From the NCBI RefSeq assembly GCF_004216535.1, contig NZ_SGWX01000001.1, positions 2,976,001-3,040,000 of the forward strand: DNA of 64,000 nt, written 5' to 3'. Below are positions 1 through 8,605 of the stretch, in pieces. The position numbers and the translations under genes are program-made. Below the pieces are notes generated by a model. The model made no database searches and was not told the origin of the DNA. It was given only the letters and a program-made list of their open reading frames with translations. Numbering within the stretch: position 1 is the first letter of the stretch; every line of letters begins with the position of its first letter. This DNA comes from Xylanimonas ulmi. Its GTDB lineage: Bacteria; Actinomycetota; Actinomycetes; Actinomycetales; Cellulomonadaceae.

Positions 1-1398
1 GGCGACGGTGTTGGCGGCGCCGTGGAGCCGGCCGAGCCCGTCGGCGAGCTCGTGCTGACCGGCCGCGGCCTCCTCCATGCCGTCGGCGACCTTGGTCGCG
101 GCGTCGGAGAGGTCCTTCACGCCCTGCGCGGTCGTCGTGAGCTGCCCGCGCAGATCGCGCACCTTCTCCAGGGCGCCCGAGGCGCCACCCAGGTCCTCGA
201 AGTCCTGCTGGAGTTCGGCGAGGTTGAGGGCGACGAGCTGGGCGCACAGGTCCGCGTCGATCGCCGGCGGCGTGGCGCCGCACGCTGTCACGAGCGCGGT
301 GAGCGCCTGGCCGATCCTGTCGCTCATGCCATCGAGGTCGTCGAGCCACGGCAACGTGTCCGGATCGGGAACCTGGGGGATCGCGACGTTGATCTGTGCG
401 AAGCCCGCGTCGAGCTGCGCGACGCCGTCGGACACGCCGCGCGCGCCCGCGGCGAGCTTGTCGCCGCCCGCCGCGGCGGCCTGCGCGCCCGACGCGCTCT
501 GGCCGATGCCACCCGCGAGCTGCGAGGCGCCGCCCGCGAGCTGGTCCGCGCCTCCCGCGAGCGCCGACGCGCCTCCCGACGCCGACGACGCGCCGTCCGC
601 GAGCTGGCCCGCACCGCCCGCGAGCGCCGACGCGCCGCTCGACGCCGCCCGGGCGCCCGAGGCGAGCCGGCCCGCGCCGTCCGCGAGCTGCGCGGCGCCG
701 CCCGCGGCCGAGGTCGCGCCGTCCGCGACCAGGCCCGCGCCGTCCGCGAGCTGCGAGGCGCCGTCGGCGGCCGAGGTCGCGCCGTCCGCGAGCTGCGAGG
801 CGCCGTCGGCGGCCTGCCCGAGCTGTTCGCCCAGGGTGTTGAAGCCGACCAGCACGTTGTCGACGTACGTCTGGGTGAGCGAGGAGCCCATGACCGTCGT
901 CGCGGTCGAGGCGACGACCCGCGCGAGCACCGCGTCGGCGACGCGGCCCCCCGGCGGGGTCGCCACGTCGATGGTCGCCTGCCGCGCCTGGCTGGGGTCG
1001 TCCCCGCCGAACGAGGTGGCGGCGGCCGAGAAGTCCTTCGGGATCGTCACGACGGCCGCGAACGTGCCATCAGCGAGCCCGGCGGCGGCCTGCTCCTGGT
1101 TGGTGACCTCCCACTGGTAGCTCGCGTCCGAGGCAGGGACCGCCTTGGGCGTCTGCTCGGTCGCCGGCGCCACGCCCGAGACCAGTCCGGCCGCGAGCTG
1201 CCGCCCGAGCGGCACGTACTGGCCGTTCACGGTGACGGGCTCGTCGTTGTTGACGATCGCGGCGCGCACGGTGTCGAGCCGATCCGCCGGGTCCCACAGG
1301 GCCGTGAGCAGCAGCCCGAGCACCGCGAGCGGGAGCAGCGCGACGGCCGCCAGCCGCCAGACCCCGGCGCGGGCGCCGGTACGGGTCAGGGCGTTCAC
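1..1398 (-). CDS. YhgE/Pip family membrane protein, C-terminus cut by window edge
   Basis: The protein opens with a GTG at 1398 and one hydrophobic segment (about residues 12-28, LAAVALLPLAVLGLLLTALW). An extracytoplasmic domain follows, with IVNND and the family-typical pattern of a mid-domain TIPKDFS. About 20 repeats of the form A-S-Q-L-A-D-G-A (about positions 480-830) make the alanine/glycine-rich coiled region seen in YhgE/Pip (phage infection protein) proteins. The C-terminal ABC-2-like membrane domain lies beyond position 1. The GTG overlaps the stop of the upstream MMPL gene by 4 bases (1395-1398), so the two are cotranscribed and probably form one TetR-controlled export unit. The substrate cannot be told from sequence. 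Confidence 0.88.
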   Translation of the reverse strand, partial: MNALTRTGARAGVWRLAAVALLPLAVLGLLLTALWDPADRLDTVRAAIVNNDEPVTVNGQYVPLGRQLAAGLVSGVAPATEQTPKAVPASDASYQWEVTNQEQAAAGLADGTFAAVVTIPKDFSAAATSFGGDDPSQARQATIDVATPPGGRVADAVLARVVASTATTVMGSSLTQTYVDNVLVGFNTLGEQLGQAADGASQLADGATSAADGASQLADGAGLVADGATSAAGGAAQLADGAGRLASGARAASSGASALAGGAGQLADGASSASGGASALAGGADQLAGGASQLAGGIGQSASGAQAAAAGGDKLAAGARGVSDGVAQLDAGFAQINVAIPQVPDPDTLPWLDDLDGMSDRIGQALTALVTACGATPPAIDADLCAQLVALNLAELQQDFEDLGGASGALEKVRDLRGQLTTTAQGVKDLSDAATKVADGMEEAAAGQHELADGLGRLHGAANTVA

Positions 1399-4300
1399 TT
1401 CGACACCTCCGCGTTGTCGTTTCCGGTGTTCGGGGTGGTTTCGACAGGCTCAACCAGCTGGGGCGGGGTTTCGACGGGCTCAACCAGCTGGGGCGGGGTT
1501 TCGGCGGGATGCGCCTGCGACGCCTGCGCGAGGTCGAGCGTGAGCGCGTCCGGCAGCAGGTCGGACGCGTCGGCGCCCGTGGTGCCCACCAGCACGGCGA
1601 CGCCCTGCGCCCGCGCCGCCCGCAACGCCGCGGCGAGCGCGTCACGCCCGTCACGGTCGCCCAGGGCGTGCGCCCGCAGCACGACGACGGCGCGCGGCGC
1701 CCCGCGCAGCGCCTCGACGACGGCCCGCGCGGCCGCGCCGTGCGCACCGGACTGGTGCGCGTCGTCGGACGGCGCCGCGTCGATGACGGCGACGCGGCCG
1801 CGCACCGCGGAGGCCCGCTCGGGCAGCACGTACCCGGCCACCTTGACCGCTCCGGCGTCGGGCTTGAGGCGTCCGGCGAGCGCGAGCAGCAGCGCGTCGG
1901 TCGAGGCGACGGCGTCGGACCAGACCACGAGGGCGCCGCCGTCGGGCACCCGCACGGTGACGGGCCCGACCAGGGGCGCCTCCGACGGGCCGTCCACGAC
2001 CAGGCCGTGCGCGACGACGACGTCGGTGGCGCCCGGCTCGGGCCACTCGGCGAGGGCGAGCTCCTTGGCCAGCCCCTCGCCCTCGACGTCGAAGTGCGGC
2101 AGCATCCGGTCGAGCCAGCGCGGGATGTACCAGGCGCGCTCGCCCAACAGAGCCATGACCGCGGGCACCAGCACCATGCGGACCACGAACGCGTCGACGG
2201 CCACGCCCACGGCCAGGCCCAGCGCGATCGGCTTGAGGTTCATGTCGCCCTCGGGCACGAACGCCACGAAGACGCCGAACATGATGACGGCGGCCGCGGT
2301 GACCACGGGCGCCGAGCCGCGGAATCCCGAGCCCACCGCGCGCCGGGCGCGGTCGGGGCCCTGGCTGTGCACGTAGTCCTCACGCATGCGCGAGACGAGG
2401 AACACCTCGTAGTCCATCGCGAGGCCGAACAGCACGCCCATGAGCACGATGGGCATGAAGCTGATGACCGGCCCCGTGCGCGTGATGTTGAGCGCCTCGG
2501 CGAGCACCCCGTGCTGGAACACGAGCGTGACCACACCGAACGCCGCGCCGACGCTCAGCAGGTAGCCGAGCGACGCCTTGACCGGAACCCACACCGAGCG
2601 GAACACCATGGTCAGCAGCACCAGGCACAGGCCCACGACCACCAGGCCGAACGGCAGCAGCGCGGCGCCCAGCTTGGCCGAGACGTCGATGCCGACGGCG
2701 GTGAAGCCCGTCACCGCGATGTCGACGCCGTACTCCTGCTGGAAGTGGGCGCGCAGCGAGCGGATCTCGTGCACGAGGTCCTCGGTGGCCACCGACGTCG
2801 GGCCGCCCTCGGGGATCACCTGGATGATGCCGGTGTCGGCCGAGGGGTTGGGCGTCGCGAGCGGCACGTCGGCCACGCCCGGCAGGTCGCGGATCTCGTC
2901 GGCCATGGCGTTCATGAGCCCAACCGGGTCGGTGCTCGTGACGATCGACGCCGTCACGATGAGGGGCCCGTTGAAGCCCTCGCCGAACTCGTCGGAGATG
3001 AGGTCGTAGGTGATGCGCGCGCTCGAGTCGCGCGGCAGCACGCCGGCGTCGGGCAGCGCGAGGCGCAGGCCGGTGGCGGGCCAGGTCAGGGCGCCGAGTG
3101 CGGCGACGACGAGCACGATCGTGACGATCGGCCAGCGCGTGACCACACGCACCCACCGCCCGAAGAACCCCTCACGCCCGGCGATCGCACTTCCGTCGCC
3201 GGTCGCGCCCCCCTCGCCGGTCGCACTCCCCTCGCCGACCGAGCCACCCCCGCCGACGGAGCCACCCTCGCCGACCGAGCCACCCTCGCCGACCGAGCCA
3301 CCCTCGCCGACGGAGCCTGTCGAGACCCCGTCCGCGGGACCTTCGGCCGCCGCGACGCGCTGGGCCGCGGCTCGCCCACGGCGCCCACCGCGCCCGCGGC
3401 GAGCACGGCGGGCCTTGGGCGCCTTCGGGCGCAGGCGCTCACCGGCGAATCCGAGCAGCGCGGGCAGCAGCGTCAGCGACACCAGCACCGCGATGCCGAC
3501 GGCCGCCGCGGCCGCGACGCCCATGACCGTGAGGAACGGGATGCCGGCGACGCTCAGGCCCACGAGCGCGATCATCACGGTCAGGCCCGCGAAGACGACG
3601 GCGGAGCCCGCGGTCGCGACCGAGCGCGCGATCGACTCCTCGACGCCGAGCCCGTCGCGCAGCAGGTCACGGTGTCGCGAGACGATGAACAGCGCGTAGT
3701 CGATGCCGACGGCGAGGCCGAGCATGACGGCCAGCATCGGCGTCGTCGACCCGATGGTCGCGACCGACGTCGCCGCGAACAGCAGCCCCATGCTGACGCC
3801 GACGCCCATCAGGGCGTTGACCAGCGGCAGCCCTGCGGCGACGAACGAGCCGAGCGTCAGCACCAGGACGATGAGCGCGACCACCAGGCCGAGGCCCTCG
3901 GTCACGGAGATCGACGGGAACTCGGTGGCGAAGAGCTGACCGCCGAGCTCGGCGCGGGCGCCGTCGGGCAGAGCCGCCTGGAGGCTGCCTGCCTCGTCCT
4001 GGAGCGCCTCCTTGGTCGAGTCGAGGATCGAGCCGAGGTCGCCGTCGAGCTGGACCTGGACGATCGTGGCGGAGCCGTCGTCGTTGACCGACGCCGCGAG
4101 CGTGTCGTCGTAGGGCGAGGTGACCGCGACCACCTGGTCGATGTCGCCGAACGCCTTCACCGCCTGCTCGATCGGCGCGCGCATGTCGGCGTCGGCGATG
4201 GCGCCGCCGTCGGGCGCGACGACGACGACCTGCGCGGACACGCCGCTGACCTGCGGGAAGGTCGCGGCGAGGCGTTCGAGCGCCTGGTTGGCCTCGGTGC

Positions 4301-4445
4301 CGGGGATGGTGACCTCGTTGTCGAGGCCTTGCATCACCAGGCCCGCGACGCCGCCGAGGACGGCGAGGATCACGACCCAGCCGACGACGACGAGGCGGCG
4401 GGCGCGCAGCGCCCAGCGGCCGAGCTGGTAGAGGACGGAGGACAT
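1395..4445 (-). CDS. MMPL/RND-family exporter with a degenerate ABC-ATPase-like C-terminal domain
   Basis: This 1016-residue protein starts at ATG 4445, preceded by GGAGAGG. It has the two-half MMPL layout: an N-terminal membrane helix, an extracytoplasmic domain (about 45-190), then membrane bundles with the duplicated motifs DYALFIVSRHR and MDYEVFLVSRMRED. MMPL proteins export lipids or drugs by proton antiport. Between the halves is a cytoplasmic loop with a GEGGSV tandem repeat (about 3200-3330). After the last membrane helices, residues about 805-975 look like an ABC ATPase fold (ALLLALAGRLKPDAGAV), but a Walker A GxxGxGKS/T motif and the Walker B acid are absent, so it should not hydrolyse ATP. 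The last 40 residues are two VEPVET repeats. A TetR gene is divergent upstream and a YhgE/Pip gene is fused downstream by overlap. Confidence 0.92.
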   Translation of the reverse strand: MSSVLYQLGRWALRARRLVVVGWVVILAVLGGVAGLVMQGLDNEVTIPGTEANQALERLAATFPQVSGVSAQVVVVAPDGGAIADADMRAPIEQAVKAFGDIDQVVAVTSPYDDTLAASVNDDGSATIVQVQLDGDLGSILDSTKEALQDEAGSLQAALPDGARAELGGQLFATEFPSISVTEGLGLVVALIVLVLTLGSFVAAGLPLVNALMGVGVSMGLLFAATSVATIGSTTPMLAVMLGLAVGIDYALFIVSRHRDLLRDGLGVEESIARSVATAGSAVVFAGLTVMIALVGLSVAGIPFLTVMGVAAAAAVGIAVLVSLTLLPALLGFAGERLRPKAPKARRARRGRGGRRGRAAAQRVAAAEGPADGVSTGSVGEGGSVGEGGSVGEGGSVGGGGSVGEGSATGEGGATGDGSAIAGREGFFGRWVRVVTRWPIVTIVLVVAALGALTWPATGLRLALPDAGVLPRDSSARITYDLISDEFGEGFNGPLIVTASIVTSTDPVGLMNAMADEIRDLPGVADVPLATPNPSADTGIIQVIPEGGPTSVATEDLVHEIRSLRAHFQQEYGVDIAVTGFTAVGIDVSAKLGAALLPFGLVVVGLCLVLLTMVFRSVWVPVKASLGYLLSVGAAFGVVTLVFQHGVLAEALNITRTGPVISFMPIVLMGVLFGLAMDYEVFLVSRMREDYVHSQGPDRARRAVGSGFRGSAPVVTAAAVIMFGVFVAFVPEGDMNLKPIALGLAVGVAVDAFVVRMVLVPAVMALLGERAWYIPRWLDRMLPHFDVEGEGLAKELALAEWPEPGATDVVVAHGLVVDGPSEAPLVGPVTVRVPDGGALVVWSDAVASTDALLLALAGRLKPDAGAVKVAGYVLPERASAVRGRVAVIDAAPSDDAHQSGAHGAAARAVVEALRGAPRAVVVLRAHALGDRDGRDALAAALRAARAQGVAVLVGTTGADASDLLPDALTLDLAQASQAHPAETPPQLVEPVETPPQLVEPVETTPNTGNDNAEVSK
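1434..1506. repeat. VEPVET-type repeat, two to three copies inside the MMPL 3' end
   Basis: Two close copies of the GGTTTCGACAGGCTCAACC core (one with an A to G change), followed by a decayed third start, spaced by GGGGC tracts. They lie in frame near the end of the MMPL gene and encode PQLVEPVET twice. The copies are 30 bases apart, so the amplification keeps the reading frame. Confidence 0.85.
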
Positions 4446-4476
4446 ACCTCTCCTGTGGTTGTGGCGTGGCGTCTTT

Positions 4477-4512
4477 CGATACACAACTGTATCCGATACA
4501 GGACTGTATCGG
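4477..4512. promoter_or_regulatory. Palindromic operator between the MMPL and TetR genes
   Basis: The 79-base gap between the two divergent starts carries overlapping palindromes: TGTATCCGATACA at 4488-4500, and CCGATACA, GGAC, TGTATCGG at 4493-4512. A further CGATACA half lies to the left at about 4477. Three to four TGTATC/GATACA half-sites in 36 bases between a TetR gene and its likely target are the usual arrangement for autoregulation and repression of the exporter. Confidence 0.75.
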
Positions 4513-4524
4513 TACACTCGTTGT

Positions 4525-5151
4525 GTGACCCAACCTCCGCCGCTCTCGGCCCGTCGCGCACAGACGCGCGAGCGCCTGCTCGACGCCGCCGCCGCCGTCT
4601 TCACTCACGTCGGCTTCGGGGCCGCGTCGGTCGAGGCCATCGCCGAGGAGGCGGGCTTCACCCGGGGCGCGTTCTACTCCAACTTCGAGAGCAAGGAGGC
4701 GCTGTTCCTCGCGCTCACCGAACGGCAGTCACGCCGCCACCTCGCCGCCCTGGAGGCCGCCGTGGCCGCACTCGACAGCGGCGTGGTGCACGAGCGTCAC
4801 CTGGAGCGCAGCGTCATCCGCTCAGTGCTCGCCGCCGTCACCGAGGGCAAGATGCCCGAGCGCGGCTGGTACCCCATCAACGCCGAGTTCGAGCTGCTGG
4901 CGATGCGCGCGCCCGAGATCGGGGCCGCCTGGACGGCGCAGCAGCGCGCCATGCGCGCCGAGCTCACCGAGGTGCTGGGGCGTCTGCTCGGGGGGCTGGG
5001 CCTGCGCTTCACCACCGACCCGGGCATCGCCATCGACCTGCTGCTCGGCGCGTGGGCCGCGAGCGCGCGCGACGCCGCCGTGGCCGACGCCCCCGACGTC
5101 GCCCCCGCGGCGCTGGAGGCGCTGGTGGACCTGCTGATCACCCAGGAGTAG
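4525..5151 (+). CDS. TetR/AcrR-family transcriptional regulator
   Basis: This 208-residue protein starts at GTG 4525. The longer in-frame reading from 4459 would run through the operator and is not used. The N-terminal helix-turn-helix (about residues 15-60) reads TRERLLDAAAAVFTHVGFG, then SVEAIAEEAGFTRGAFYSNF, the classic TetR pattern. The C-terminal half is a helical ligand and dimer domain. It is divergent from the MMPL and YhgE genes across a palindrome, so it probably represses them and itself. The ligand is unknown. Its 3' end converges on the GntR gene. Confidence 0.9.
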   Translation: MTQPPPLSARRAQTRERLLDAAAAVFTHVGFGAASVEAIAEEAGFTRGAFYSNFESKEALFLALTERQSRRHLAALEAAVAALDSGVVHERHLERSVIRSVLAAVTEGKMPERGWYPINAEFELLAMRAPEIGAAWTAQQRAMRAELTEVLGRLLGGLGLRFTTDPGIAIDLLLGAWAASARDAAVADAPDVAPAALEALVDLLITQE

Positions 5152-5159
5152 CCCGGCGA

Positions 5160-5180
5160 CCCGGTCAGGACCAGACCGGG
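5160..5180. terminator. Short hairpin between convergent TetR and GntR genes
   Basis: CCCGGTC (5160-5166) pairs with GACCGGG (5174-5180) across a 7-base loop. It overlaps the last codons of the GntR gene. There is no U tract, so this is a weak candidate for a shared terminator. Confidence 0.4.
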
Positions 5181-5896
5181 ATATTGCGCCGCACGGGCAC
5201 GGCGTCGTCCTGCGAGCGGAACAGCTGGGGCGACCGCGCCCGAATCTGATCGATGTCCGTGAAGACCGCGCGCAGGTGGGCGCGCATCTGGCGGGCCGCG
5301 CGATCCAGGTCGCCGGCGCATACCGCTTCGAGGATGGCGTCGTGCTCGGCGACGAAGGCCCCGAGAGGTGTCGCCCGCAGGCCGAGCCGGCGCGCTCGAT
5401 CCAGGTGCACCTTGGCCGTGGCCACGGTGTCCCAGACGCCGCCGTTGCCGGCCAGGTCGAGCAGACCTCGGTGGAACTCGTCGTCGAGCCGCAGGAAGTC
5501 CTCGACGCCGTCACGGACCTCGTGCTGCGCCTGGACGTTCCGCCTCAGCGCGGCGACGGCCTCGGCGTCGGGCGGCCCCTGGGTGGCGAGCGAGGCCAGC
5601 GAGGCGAGTTCGACCGCCTCGCGCAGGAACTGTGCGTCCGAGACGCGCTGCGGGTCGATCCGGGAGACGAAGGTCCCGACCTTGGGGAAGACCTGGACCA
5701 AACCCTCGTCGGCGAGCCGGATGAGGCTCTCGCGCACCGGCGTGCGCGAGACGCCCAGCGAGGCCGCGAGCGCGTTGATCGAGATCGGCGAGCCGGGAGC
5801 CAGGTCGAGCGAGACGATCCGTCGCCGCAACTCCTCGCGCACCTCACCGCCGCTCGTGCGCGGTTCGGGGCGGGCGCCCGTCGCGAGGGTCGGCAT
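5165..5896 (-). CDS. GntR-family (FadR/FCD subfamily) transcriptional regulator
   Basis: This 243-residue protein has an N-terminal winged helix (about residues 17-80) with LAASLGVSRTPVRESLIRLADEGLV, the GntR signature. A C-terminal FCD helical domain (about 90-220) carries the metal/ligand-type pattern FLRLDDEFHRGLLDLAGN and AEHDAILEAVCAGD. FCD regulators commonly sense uronates and other sugar acids. It is divergent from the symporter, dehydrogenase and uxuA genes, with a GGTATACC palindrome between them, so it most likely represses that operon and is released by a sugar acid. Confidence 0.92.
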   Translation of the reverse strand: MPTLATGARPEPRTSGGEVREELRRRIVSLDLAPGSPISINALAASLGVSRTPVRESLIRLADEGLVQVFPKVGTFVSRIDPQRVSDAQFLREAVELASLASLATQGPPDAEAVAALRRNVQAQHEVRDGVEDFLRLDDEFHRGLLDLAGNGGVWDTVATAKVHLDRARRLGLRATPLGAFVAEHDAILEAVCAGDLDRAARQMRAHLRAVFTDIDQIRARSPQLFRSQDDAVPVRRNIPVWS

Positions 5897-5932
5897 GGCC
5901 GCAGTCTACGGGATGGAGCGACGCTTATATAT

Positions 5933-5961
5933 TTGGCCTTGCGTACCAGTCCTGGTATACC
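5933..5961 (+). promoter_or_regulatory. Candidate promoter and GntR operator for the sugar-acid operon
   Basis: A -35-like TTGGCC (5933-5938) and a -10-like TATACC (5956-5961) are 17 bases apart. The -10 overlaps two palindromes, TACCAG-TC-CTGGTA (5944-5957) and GGTATACC (5954-5961). TGGTATACC-type sites are known operators for FCD-type GntR regulators of hexuronate genes. On the other strand a TATATA stretch (5924-5932) could be the -10 for the regulator gene, so both directions may be controlled from one site. Confidence 0.65.
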
Positions 5962-6056
5962 TCTAGTCGCGCCGCCCGATGGCGGCGCCGGGTGTCGCGC
6001 TCACGGCGCGGGGACCTCCGACGACCCGGCATCAGGACCGAGCAAGGAGACAGACG

Positions 6057-7460
6057 GTGCAACGAAGCATCAGTGCGACCGACACGGCGTCGGTGACGCA
6101 AGGGCGAGAGCGCAGCACAGGCGACCTCGCCAAGGCCGCGGTGTCGGGCTGGCTGGGCACGGCCATGGAGTTCATGGACTTCCAGCTGTACTCGCTGGCC
6201 GCGGCGATCGTCTTCAACGACGTGTTCTTCCCCGAGATCAACCCCGCCCTCGGACTGATCGCGGCGATGGGCACCTACGGCGCCGGGTACGTGGCCCGAC
6301 TGGCCGGGGCCGTCTACTTCGGGCGCATGGGCGACCGGCTCGGACGCAAGAAGGTCCTCTTCCTGACGATCGCGCTCATGGGCGCCTCGACAACCCTGAT
6401 CGGCGCGCTGCCCACCTACGCGCAGATCGGGATCCTCGCCCCGATGCTGCTGGTGGTCCTGCGTCTCGTGCAGGGCTTCGGCGCCGGCGCCGAGATCGCC
6501 GGGGCGACCACCATGCTCGCCGAGTACGCGCCGCCACGACGGCGCGGCGTGCTCGCCTCACTCGTCAGCCTCGGCACCAACACCGGGACGCTCGCGGCCA
6601 CCGGCGTGTGGGCTCTGCTCGTCGCCGTCCTGCCAGACGAGCAGCTCGTGACCTGGGGATGGCGTCTGCCGTTCCTGATGAGCTTCCTGCTCATGGTCTT
6701 CGCGGTGTGGATCCGGCGGCACCTGAAGGAGAGCCCGGTCTTCGAGAGCCGGGTCGACGTGGACGAGGACGGCGTCGCCCTCGACCACTCCGACCTCGTC
6801 GCGCTCGTCGAGCTCGACGCCGACGTCGAGGGCACGCTCGACGCGGCGATGCGCCAACGCAAGGGCCGCGCGTTCTTCCTCGCGTTGGGCCTGCGGTTCG
6901 GGCAGGCCGGCAACTCGGGCCTGATCCAGACCTTCCTCGTGGGCTACCTCACCGCGACCCTCCTGCTCGACGCGTCGATCGCCACGACCGCCCTGCTGTA
7001 CAGCTCCCTCGTCGGCTTCGCGACCGTCCCGATCGTCGGCTGGATCGGCGACAAGGTCGGACGGCGTCCGGTCTACATCGCGCTCACCGCCGCCGCCGTC
7101 GTCCTGGCGTTCCCGCTGCTGCGGCTCGTGTCCGAGGGCCACACCGTGGCCCTGACGCTCTCGATGATCCTGCTGCACAACATCGCCGTGCTGGGGCTGT
7201 TCTCTCTGGAGAGCGTGACGATGGCCGAGCTGTTCGGCGCGCGCACCCGGTTCACCCAGTTGGCGCTCGCGAAGGAGATCGGCGGCATCGCCGCCACCGC
7301 GATCGGCCCGATCATCGCCGCCGCGCTGACCGTCGCCACCGGCTCCTGGTGGCCGATCGCCGCGATGATCGTGGCGTACAGCGTGATCACGCTCATCTCG
7401 GCGGCGCTTAGCCCCGAGGTGGGCGGACGCGACCTCGTGCGGCTTGAGGACGCGGCATGA
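6057..7460 (+). CDS. MFS transporter, metabolite:H+ symporter (MHS)-like
   Basis: This 467-residue protein starts at GTG 6057, with AAGGAG 7 bases upstream. The reading from 5979 lacks a ribosome site. About 12 membrane segments are visible. The signature loop between helices 2 and 3 reads GRMGDRLGRKKVL and is repeated in the second half as GWIGDKVGRRPVY. The N-terminus (WLGTAMEFMDFQLYSLAAAIVF) matches MHS carriers such as ShiA or ProP relatives. An acidic cytoplasmic loop of about 45 residues sits between the halves. Its stop overlaps the dehydrogenase start (ATGA), and with uxuA downstream the likely cargo is a sugar acid, imported with protons. Confidence 0.88.
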   Translation: MQRSISATDTASVTQGRERSTGDLAKAAVSGWLGTAMEFMDFQLYSLAAAIVFNDVFFPEINPALGLIAAMGTYGAGYVARLAGAVYFGRMGDRLGRKKVLFLTIALMGASTTLIGALPTYAQIGILAPMLLVVLRLVQGFGAGAEIAGATTMLAEYAPPRRRGVLASLVSLGTNTGTLAATGVWALLVAVLPDEQLVTWGWRLPFLMSFLLMVFAVWIRRHLKESPVFESRVDVDEDGVALDHSDLVALVELDADVEGTLDAAMRQRKGRAFFLALGLRFGQAGNSGLIQTFLVGYLTATLLLDASIATTALLYSSLVGFATVPIVGWIGDKVGRRPVYIALTAAAVVLAFPLLRLVSEGHTVALTLSMILLHNIAVLGLFSLESVTMAELFGARTRFTQLALAKEIGGIAATAIGPIIAAALTVATGSWWPIAAMIVAYSVITLISAALSPEVGGRDLVRLEDAA

Positions 7461-8476
7461 GGGCCGTGCTGGTCCACGGACCCGGCGACCTGCGGGTCGA
7501 GGAGCGCCCGGACCCCACCCCCGGCGACGGCGAGGTGCTCGTGGCCATGGAGTGGGGAGGCATCTGCGGCTCCGACCTGTCCTACTGGAAGCACGGACGC
7601 TCCGGCACCGCCCAACTGCGCGATCCCATGGTCCTGGGCCACGAGGTCGCCGGCACGGTCGTGGGCCTCGGCCCGCAGGTGGACGGCGTCGACCTCGGCC
7701 ACAAGGTGACCTTCCACCCGGCCACACCGGAGGGCGACACGGCCCTTCCGGAGCGCCTCGCCGGGCGCACGAACCTCCATGAGCGAGTGCGGTACTTCGG
7801 CTCCGCCGCGTTCTACCCCCACACCGACGGCGGCTTCAGCCAGCTCAAGACGGTGCGCGCCGACCAGGTCCGGACTCTGCCCGAGGGCGTCACCACCTTC
7901 GAGGGAGCGATCGTCGAGCCCTTGGCGGTGGCGATGCACGCGGTGTCCCGGGCCGGAGTCGTCGCCGGACGCGACGTGCTGGTCAACGGCTGCGGCCCGA
8001 TCGGGCTGCTCGCCATCGCAGCGGCCCGTCACGCCGGGGCACGTTTCGTCGTCGCCGCGGACCTCTCCCCCGCCGCGCGACTGATCGCGAAGGCGATGGG
8101 CGCCGACGGCGTGTACGACCCCAGCGTGGGACCGCTTCCCCGGGATGTGGAGGTCGTCATCGAGGCCTCCGGGGTGCCCGGCGCCCTTCAGGGCGTCCTG
8201 CACGCCGCCGCGCGCGGAGGAGTCGTCGTCCAGGTCGGCAACCTGCCCGGGGTCGGCGCGCAGTCCGTGCTCGGCGACCTCGTGACCCGTGAGCTGACCT
8301 GGATCGGGTCCTACCGCTTTGTCGACGAGGTCGACGACGCGATCCAGGCGATTCGGCGCGGGCTCAACGTGCGCCCCCTGGTGGGCGGCGTGTTCGACAT
8401 CGACGACGCCGAGGCCGCGATGCGCGCCGCCGCCGACCCGACGCGCGGCGGAAAGGTCATGCTCCGCCTGAGTTGA
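7457..8476 (+). CDS. Medium-chain zinc-type dehydrogenase, L-idonate 5-dehydrogenase-like
   Basis: This 339-residue protein of the medium-chain dehydrogenase family has catalytic-zinc residues in GGICGSDLSYWKHG, LGHEVAGTV and EPLAVAMHA, and a Rossmann NAD(P) site VNGCGPIGLLAIAAA. The stretch VRYFGSAAFYPHTDGGF is characteristic of IdnD enzymes. The four cysteines of the structural-zinc lobe are missing: the segment after KVTFHPATPEGD has none. It overlaps the transporter by 4 bases and precedes uxuA. It may oxidise L-idonate or, standing in for the absent UxuB, interconvert fructuronate and mannonate; the second idea is inference. Confidence 0.85.
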   Translation: MRAVLVHGPGDLRVEERPDPTPGDGEVLVAMEWGGICGSDLSYWKHGRSGTAQLRDPMVLGHEVAGTVVGLGPQVDGVDLGHKVTFHPATPEGDTALPERLAGRTNLHERVRYFGSAAFYPHTDGGFSQLKTVRADQVRTLPEGVTTFEGAIVEPLAVAMHAVSRAGVVAGRDVLVNGCGPIGLLAIAAARHAGARFVVAADLSPAARLIAKAMGADGVYDPSVGPLPRDVEVVIEASGVPGALQGVLHAAARGGVVVQVGNLPGVGAQSVLGDLVTRELTWIGSYRFVDEVDDAIQAIRRGLNVRPLVGGVFDIDDAEAAMRAAADPTRGGKVMLRLS

Positions 8477-8489
8477 CCGCCCAGCCCCT

Positions 8490-8561
8490 GGTCTCGACGG
8501 GCTCGACCACCGGGTCCGGACCGCGGCGGCCGGACCACCGGCGGTCGAGCCTGTCGAGACC
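8490..8561. repeat. Two inverted VEPVET-type repeats forming a long hairpin
   Basis: GGTCTCGACGGGCTCGACC (8490-8508) and its near-perfect reverse complement at 8543-8561 (one mismatch in 19) lie in the gap between the dehydrogenase and uxuA. On RNA they would form a 19-base-pair stem with a 34-base loop. This could attenuate, process or protect the operon message. Confidence 0.85.
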
Positions 8562-8605
8562 CCCCACCCGCACGCACCCCCCTTTTGAGATGAGAGGCGC
8601 CCCCG

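Noticed and set aside
22-2376. Long plus-strand frame of Arg-rich sequence
   Set aside because: It is the antisense of the YhgE/Pip and MMPL genes. Long shadow frames are expected at this GC content, and the minus-strand products match families.
1509-5249. 1246-codon plus-strand frame
   Set aside because: It shadows the MMPL gene on the other strand and TetR in another frame; composition is Asp/Arg/His-rich with no family match.
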